From JANXMY01 sp964251675 (GTDB lineage: Bacteria; Armatimonadota; Armatimonadia; Armatimonadales; Capsulimonadaceae): 64,000 bases of DNA. Of the stretch, positions 60,144 through 64,000 are shown piece by piece; positions within the stretch are counted from its first letter, which is position 1; every line of letters starts with the position of its first letter. A model generated the notes under the pieces. The model searched no databases. It was not told where the DNA came from and saw nothing but the letters and a program-made list of their open reading frames with translations. The position numbers and the translations under genes are program-made. The stretch covers positions 1 through 64,000 of the forward strand of contig CAXUKS010000003.1 of assembly GCA_964251675.1 (NCBI GenBank), read 5' to 3'.

Positions 60144-61166
60144 ATGATCGTTGTCATGCAGCAGAACGCGGAAGAAGGGCAAATCCGCGAAGTCGAAGAA
60201 GCGCTGCAAGGCTGGGGCTATGAAATCCACCCTATCTACGGAACGGAGCGCACGGTGATCGCCGCTGTCGGCACGCCGACGCAGGATGAAGCGCGGGTAT
60301 CGGAGCAGGTGGAAGCCCTGCCCGGCGTGGAGAAGTCTGTGCTGGTTCTAAAGCCCTACCGGCTGGCATCGCTGGAGTTTCGGCCCGAAAAGAGCGTCGT
60401 CAAAGTCGGCGATGTGGTGGTCGGCGGCGACGGCTTTGTGATGATGGCCGGACCCTGCACCGTCGAGTCCGAAGAGCAGCTTATGGAAACCGCGCGGGCC
60501 GTCAAAGCCGCCGGGGCCACCGTTCTGCGCGGCGGGGCGTACAAGCCCTCCACATCCCCCTACTCGTTTCAGGGCATGGGCGAGGACGGCCTGAAACTCT
60601 TGGCACAGGCGCGGGACGAGACGGGCCTGCCAGTGATTACCGAGGTCATGCACATCAAAAACATTGACCTCGTGTGCGAGTACGCCGACATCCTGCAAAT
60701 CGGCACACGCAATATGCAGAACTATGACCTGCTGATTGAAGTCGGCAAACTCAAAAAGCCGGTGATGCTCAAGCGCGGGATGTCCGCCAAAATCGAAGAA
60801 TGGCTGCAGGCCGCCGAGTATATCCTGAAGGGCGGCAACGATGCTCTGATGCTCTGCGAGCGCGGCGTGCGGACATTTGAAACCTACACCCGCAACACGC
60901 TGGACCTGTCCGCCGTGCTGGCCGTGCGCGAATTGTCGCACCTGCCCGTCGTGATCGACCCCTCGCAGGGCACAGGCCGGGCCTCAATGGTCCCCGCCAT
61001 GTGCAAGGCGGCCCTCGCCGTCGGCGCGGACGGACTGCTCGTAGAAGTCCACCCAAACCCGGAGAAGGCCCTGAAAGACGGCGCACAGACCATCACCATC
61101 CCGGCTTACCAGTCGATGATGAAAGAGCTGGCAGTCATCGGCGAGGCAATCGGGCGGAGGCTGTGA
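60144..61166 (+). CDS. aroF: DAHP synthase, AroF type with ferredoxin-like regulatory domain
   Basis: 340 residues. The N-terminal ~70 form the small regulatory (FeS/ACT-like) domain; the barrel has MAGPCTVESEEQLMETA, RGGAYKPSTSPYSFQGMG, QIGTRNMQNYDLL and DPSQGTGRASMV. First step of aromatic amino-acid synthesis, feedback-controlled through the N-terminal domain. GAGGAG before the ATG. Confidence 0.93.
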   Translation: MIVVMQQNAEEGQIREVEEALQGWGYEIHPIYGTERTVIAAVGTPTQDEARVSEQVEALPGVEKSVLVLKPYRLASLEFRPEKSVVKVGDVVVGGDGFVMMAGPCTVESEEQLMETARAVKAAGATVLRGGAYKPSTSPYSFQGMGEDGLKLLAQARDETGLPVITEVMHIKNIDLVCEYADILQIGTRNMQNYDLLIEVGKLKKPVMLKRGMSAKIEEWLQAAEYILKGGNDALMLCERGVRTFETYTRNTLDLSAVLAVRELSHLPVVIDPSQGTGRASMVPAMCKAALAVGADGLLVEVHPNPEKALKDGAQTITIPAYQSMMKELAVIGEAIGRRL

Positions 61167-61172
61167 CTTCCC

Positions 61173-61637
61173 GTGACACGCGAAACTTTGCAACTGCTGG
61201 CCCGGCGTCACCTGAACCAGGCCAGACTCGGGGATTTTGTGGATTGGGCTGTCTTCCTGCTCGAAGAAGGCTACGACACAGAACACCTGCGGATGCTGGC
61301 AAGCCTCGGCCCCGCCCCGGCCTCGGCAGACATTGAGTATTATTTCGGCCAGACAATCTGCGAACTGAATTGGATAGTCCCGCCTCTGCCAATCCTGCTG
61401 CGCCTCTACGCCCAAGACATCGCCCAGCGTATCCTTGACGGAACGGTTCCCGCTTTGGAAGGCTGCCATGAGATTTACGGCATCTTCCGCGACCTGGGCT
61501 ACCCAGAAGACATGAAATCCTGGCTTTATTTGGATGACGGCCTTGCGCCGGAAACTTATATGGAACTGGAAGGCGAAAACTGGGATATGGCAATCAGGCA
61601 GGAGGCATGGAGATTTTTGCAACAGGTCAAGCTATGA
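61173..61637 (+). CDS. Hypothetical protein, helical
   Basis: 154 residues from GTG 61173, six bases after aroF. RRHLNQARLGDFVDWAVFLL, IEYYFGQTICELNW, LLRLYAQDIAQRILDG and a C-terminal YMELEGENWDMAIRQEAW. The layout recalls small helical immunity-like proteins, but I cannot name a family. Could be co-transcribed with aroF. Confidence 0.55.
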   Translation: MTRETLQLLARRHLNQARLGDFVDWAVFLLEEGYDTEHLRMLASLGPAPASADIEYYFGQTICELNWIVPPLPILLRLYAQDIAQRILDGTVPALEGCHEIYGIFRDLGYPEDMKSWLYLDDGLAPETYMELEGENWDMAIRQEAWRFLQQVKL

Positions 61638-61664
61638 CAAATGCCGCTTGTGCGGCCTACTGTG

Positions 61665-62081
61665 TCAGAGATAATTTCCATCGCCGAGGCTGTATGGCAA
61701 CAACGGTAGCAGCCTTATTTCTTTTTTTATATCCAGCACTGAGCCGGGCGGCAAATGGGTGAAGAGAACTCCGCCAAACATGATCTCGCAAGTGCCGCCC
61801 TCATCCTTAACCCGGCGAAGCAGGGCTTGAAACTCTTCGGAGGCTGGCAGCGTTAGCGGCAGTATGAAATCACAGACTTCAAGCCCAGACCGCTTTACCA
61901 GTTTTCGGAACTCCAAGCCTCCCCACAGTTTTCGTTTGGCCTCAATCACATCATGGAAGTACAGCGGCTCTTCCAAAAACACTTCCGTCTCTTCTAAGCG
62001 ATACAGGCGTTTGCCAAGCGGCGTCATCAAAAGAAGGGAAATCATTCCCTCTTTCGGATAAGTGATCTTGGACGACTTCAT
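61665..62081 (-). CDS. Second gene of a small TA-like pair
   Basis: 138 residues beginning MKSSKITYPKEGMISL. Mixed alpha/beta with FILPLTLPASEEFQALLRRV and FGGVLFTHLPPGSV. Overlaps the preceding small gene by ATGA. No family recognised; toxin-like only by arrangement. Confidence 0.5.
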   Translation of the reverse strand: MKSSKITYPKEGMISLLLMTPLGKRLYRLEETEVFLEEPLYFHDVIEAKRKLWGGLEFRKLVKRSGLEVCDFILPLTLPASEEFQALLRRVKDEGGTCEIMFGGVLFTHLPPGSVLDIKKEIRLLPLLPYSLGDGNYL

Positions 62082-62335
62082 GCCGCGTCTTCATGCGCCA
62101 GCAGTTGTACGCGGTGTTCTGGGTCAGAGTTAGCCAACGCCTCTTCTTCCGTCGCGTTTTCTGCGGCATAGGCTTTCAGCAGCGCAGAATCATAGACCGG
62201 CTTGGGCCGGGCGGCACGGACGGCACGGGCCAGAAGCCGGGCGGCGTATTCGCTGGCCTGCCGGCCTTCTTTGGCCGAGAGGCTTTGCAGACAGGCTTCG
62301 GTGACTTCATTGAGCGTAATTGTATGTGTTGCCAT
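62078..62335 (-). CDS. First gene of a small TA-like pair
   Basis: 85 residues beginning MATHTITLNEVTEACLQSLS. Looks like the short DNA-binding helix-rich antitoxins that precede PIN or related toxins (LQSLSAKEGRQASEYAARLL). Overlaps the next gene by four bases. Antitoxin role inferred. Confidence 0.5.
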   Translation of the reverse strand: MATHTITLNEVTEACLQSLSAKEGRQASEYAARLLARAVRAARPKPVYDSALLKAYAAENATEEEALANSDPEHRVQLLAHEDAA

Positions 62336-62362
62336 GACTCAATTGTACCTCAGCCGAGCAGT

Positions 62363-63037
62363 CTACGCAAACCGCTCCTCGGTCCACGGGTCGGCGTGGT
62401 TGTGGTAGCCGCGCACTTCCCAGAAGCCGCGCTTGTCGGCTTTGAGGAACTGGATGCGGTTTAAAAATTTGCTTCCCTTCCAGGCGTACAGGTGCGGGGT
62501 GATAATCCGAATAGGAGCGCCGTGTTCGCGGGGGATCGGCTGGCCGTCGAGGGCGTAGGCGACAATTACATCCGGGTGCATCAGCTCTTCGAGAGCATTG
62601 TTGGTGGTATAGCCGTCCGCGCCGTACTGCATGACATGGGTAGCATCGGGGTCGGGCTGAACCAGATCGACGAGGCTCTCAAAGGGGATGCCCGTCCAGT
62701 TTAGTTCATAGCGGCTCCAGTGGGTGACGCAGTGGAAATCCGCCGTCAGGTCCAGCGAGGGCAATTGTTCCAGGTCGTCCAGCGAGAGCGAGACAGGATT
62801 TTGCACGGCGCCGTCGATAGTCAGCCGGAACGTATCAGCATTGAACGGCGGCTGCACGCCGAGGTCCAGCACAGGAAACTTTTCGGTGAGATACTGGCCG
62901 GGCGGCAGGCGCTGCGAGCGCGGGGCGGCGACGCGGGTTCCGGTCTCGCCGCGTGCCTGGGCGCGTTCTACAGCTTTCTGTTTGACGTGCAGGTACTTTT
63001 CGCTGTATTCGGTGGCGTTGTTGGTGTCGGTGGGCAT
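62363..63037 (-). CDS. Sulfite-oxidase-family molybdopterin protein
   Basis: 224 residues. The molybdenum-ligand cysteine is in ADFHCVTHWSRYE near residue 110; conserved YGADGYTTN, YALDGQPIPREHGAPIRIITPHLYAWKGSKF and the C-terminal FWEVRGYHNHADPW follow. Lacks a signal peptide, so likely cytosolic. Substrate unknown (possibly a sulfoxide or nitrate-like acceptor). Confidence 0.88.
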   Translation of the reverse strand: MPTDTNNATEYSEKYLHVKQKAVERAQARGETGTRVAAPRSQRLPPGQYLTEKFPVLDLGVQPPFNADTFRLTIDGAVQNPVSLSLDDLEQLPSLDLTADFHCVTHWSRYELNWTGIPFESLVDLVQPDPDATHVMQYGADGYTTNNALEELMHPDVIVAYALDGQPIPREHGAPIRIITPHLYAWKGSKFLNRIQFLKADKRGFWEVRGYHNHADPWTEERFA

Positions 63038-63048
63038 GGTGTATCTTT

Positions 63049-63237
63049 CTAAGGCGTCTTTTTTGGGCGCGGCGTCGGGCCGGGCGCACCGGGCGTCTGC
63101 CGGGGCAGGGTGTCCGGGTGGGAAAGGCCGCGTGCGCCCCGGCGCGGGAAGACGGGGCCTTTGTCTTTGGGGGAGTGGAGCGGCTTGGTCTCGCCAGAGC
63201 CGCCCCAGCCGCCGTGGCTGTGTTTGGTGAAGGGCAT
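63049..63237 (-). CDS. Small Pro-rich basic protein
   Basis: 62 residues beginning MPFTKHSHGGWGGSGETK, with GGAGAT in the glnD stop region nine bases before its ATG. Gly/Pro/Lys-rich and probably disordered. Lies between glnD and the molybdopterin gene on the same strand. A translated gene is plausible but not certain. Confidence 0.4.
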   Translation of the reverse strand: MPFTKHSHGGWGGSGETKPLHSPKDKGPVFPRRGARGLSHPDTLPRQTPGAPGPTPRPKKTP

Positions 63238-63244
63238 AAGTGTT

Positions 63245-64000
63245 TTATCTCCGGGCCACCGGGGCGGCACGTTTTTTTCTGCTGAAGGCTTCGGTCGGCA
63301 GGGCGTCGAGCAGACGGGAGACGGCGGCGGCGGGGACTTTTTCGCCGTCGGCGTCCGAGATGTAAAACGCATCGCGGGCACGGCTGCCCCAGACAGACAG
63401 GCGGGCAGCGTGGATGTTCCAGTCCAGGGCCGACACAGCGCGGGCGAGGCGATAAACGACGCCGGTTTCATCGGGGGCGCTGACTTCTAAAAGCGAAAAC
63501 CGCTCGGAGGCATTCTCGTCAATGCGGGCCGAATAAATCGTCTGCTCTTTCAGCGGCCTTTTATGCGTCTGCAAAAGCTCCCCGATGCCGACTTCGCCGA
63601 GAAGCACCCGGCGGAAGCTTTCCTGAAGCTCGGCCCGCTTGCCCGGCGACAGCGGCTTGCCCCGGTAGTCCACCCACAATGTGTCAATGGCGATACGCAC
63701 ACTGGCCTCGCGGGTGAAGACCTGCGCGGTGTGCAGGTTGACATCGTGGGCATACAAAACGCCGGTGATTTTGGACAGCAGGCCGGGATGCGGGTCATCG
63801 TAGGCGCACAAAGTCAGCTCGGTATGGTCCGCGCCGTACTCGTTCTTGAAATCCACGGCAGGCTGGAACGTCTCGCGCAGACGCTCAATCAGCGCGATAT
63901 GCAGGTACATCTCTTCCAGCGGCGTGTTCAGCAGATACTGCGCGGGCAGGCTGCGGGTATGGGTCAGCACGCTGTCGGTGGGCAGGTTATGGGCGGCCAG
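63245..64000 (-). CDS. glnD: GlnD uridylyltransferase C-terminal part, 5'-partial
   Basis: About 251 residues visible; the frame is open to the window edge. Two ACT-type modules are seen: LTLCAYDDPHPGLLSKITGVL followed by HDVNLHTAQVFTREA, and LLEVSAPDETGVVYRLARAV with DWNIHAARLSVWGSRARDAF. These are the glutamine-sensing C-terminal domains of the PII uridylyltransferase; the catalytic domains lie outside the window. Confidence 0.85.
   Translation of the reverse strand: MAAHNLPTDSVLTHTRSLPAQYLLNTPLEEMYLHIALIERLRETFQPAVDFKNEYGADHTELTLCAYDDPHPGLLSKITGVLYAHDVNLHTAQVFTREASVRIAIDTLWVDYRGKPLSPGKRAELQESFRRVLLGEVGIGELLQTHKRPLKEQTIYSARIDENASERFSLLEVSAPDETGVVYRLARAVSALDWNIHAARLSVWGSRARDAFYISDADGEKVPAAAVSRLLDALPTEAFSRKKRAAPVARR

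Overview
The window is a dense, GC-rich (roughly 60% by eye) bacterial chromosome segment with genes on both strands. There are no rRNA, tRNA or phage genes that I could see. The gene set suggests a free-living aerobic bacterium outside the Proteobacteria. It contains a SUF Fe-S operon, HrcA/CIRCE-type groESL, ergothioneine genes egtBD, a compact B-family DNA polymerase, a family-31 glycosidase, STN/TIM-barrel secreted proteins and a YtcJ-type amidohydrolase. An Armatimonadota- or Chloroflexota-like lineage fits, but this is an inference from gene content. A run of exactly ten Ns at 51550-51559 marks it as a draft scaffold.

Layout. 1-5.5 kb: two tandem secreted paralogs, the first cut by the window edge. 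5.5-9.1 kb: an aldo/keto reductase remnant, a small zinc-ribbon protein, a membrane protein and sbcC. 9.2-9.6 kb: a DUF433 orphan truncated by a REP-like element. 9.7-17.2 kb (minus strand): one SUF operon, sufB-[two-gene HEPN cassette]-small gene-sufC-sufD-sufS-sufE-sufT-sufA, with a clear promoter and operator. 17.4-21 kb: a small membrane peptide, a CAP/SCP protein, a GH31 enzyme and a glutathione peroxidase. 21.0-22.1 kb: IS200/IS605 and REP remnants. 22.1-25.4 kb: a VOC dioxygenase-like gene, egtB and egtD. 25.4-38.7 kb: membrane proteins, a phosphohydrolase, a mannosyltransferase-like protein, a lipoprotein hydrolase, a peroxiredoxin, Ppx, an amidohydrolase, a two-lobed aspartyl protease and a glutamate formiminotransferase. 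38.7-47.2 kb: a toxin-rich, AT-richer accessory patch holding a frameshifted ART-like toxin, groESL, a two-gene TA-like pair, a RelE-like pair with a nonsense-mutated toxin, an ankyrin protein, and a Nudix gene split by a TnpB-only IS605-family element. 47.3-64 kb: DNA polymerase B, an AcpH-like protein carrying an in-frame palindromic insertion, a NIL-domain protein, a MocA oxidoreductase, an M16 peptidase pair, a PIN/RHH module, a repeat protein, hisC, a GspE-N-like protein, an S9 peptidase, DAHP synthase, a small TA-like pair, a molybdopterin oxidoreductase and the glnD 3' end.

Three genome-scale patterns stand out. (1) Large inverted-repeat elements sit directly against stop codons. Six belong to one sequence family whose two arms covary between copies; one of these is inserted in frame inside a protein gene, and others carry a smaller palindrome nested in their loops. 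(2) A TnpB element has interrupted a Nudix gene so cleanly that the intact gene can be rebuilt, which gives a predicted guide and target motif. (3) Several genes have a -10 hexamer ending exactly seven bases before the start codon, as expected for leaderless mRNAs. Many small toxin/antitoxin-like pairs are present, several of them visibly decaying.
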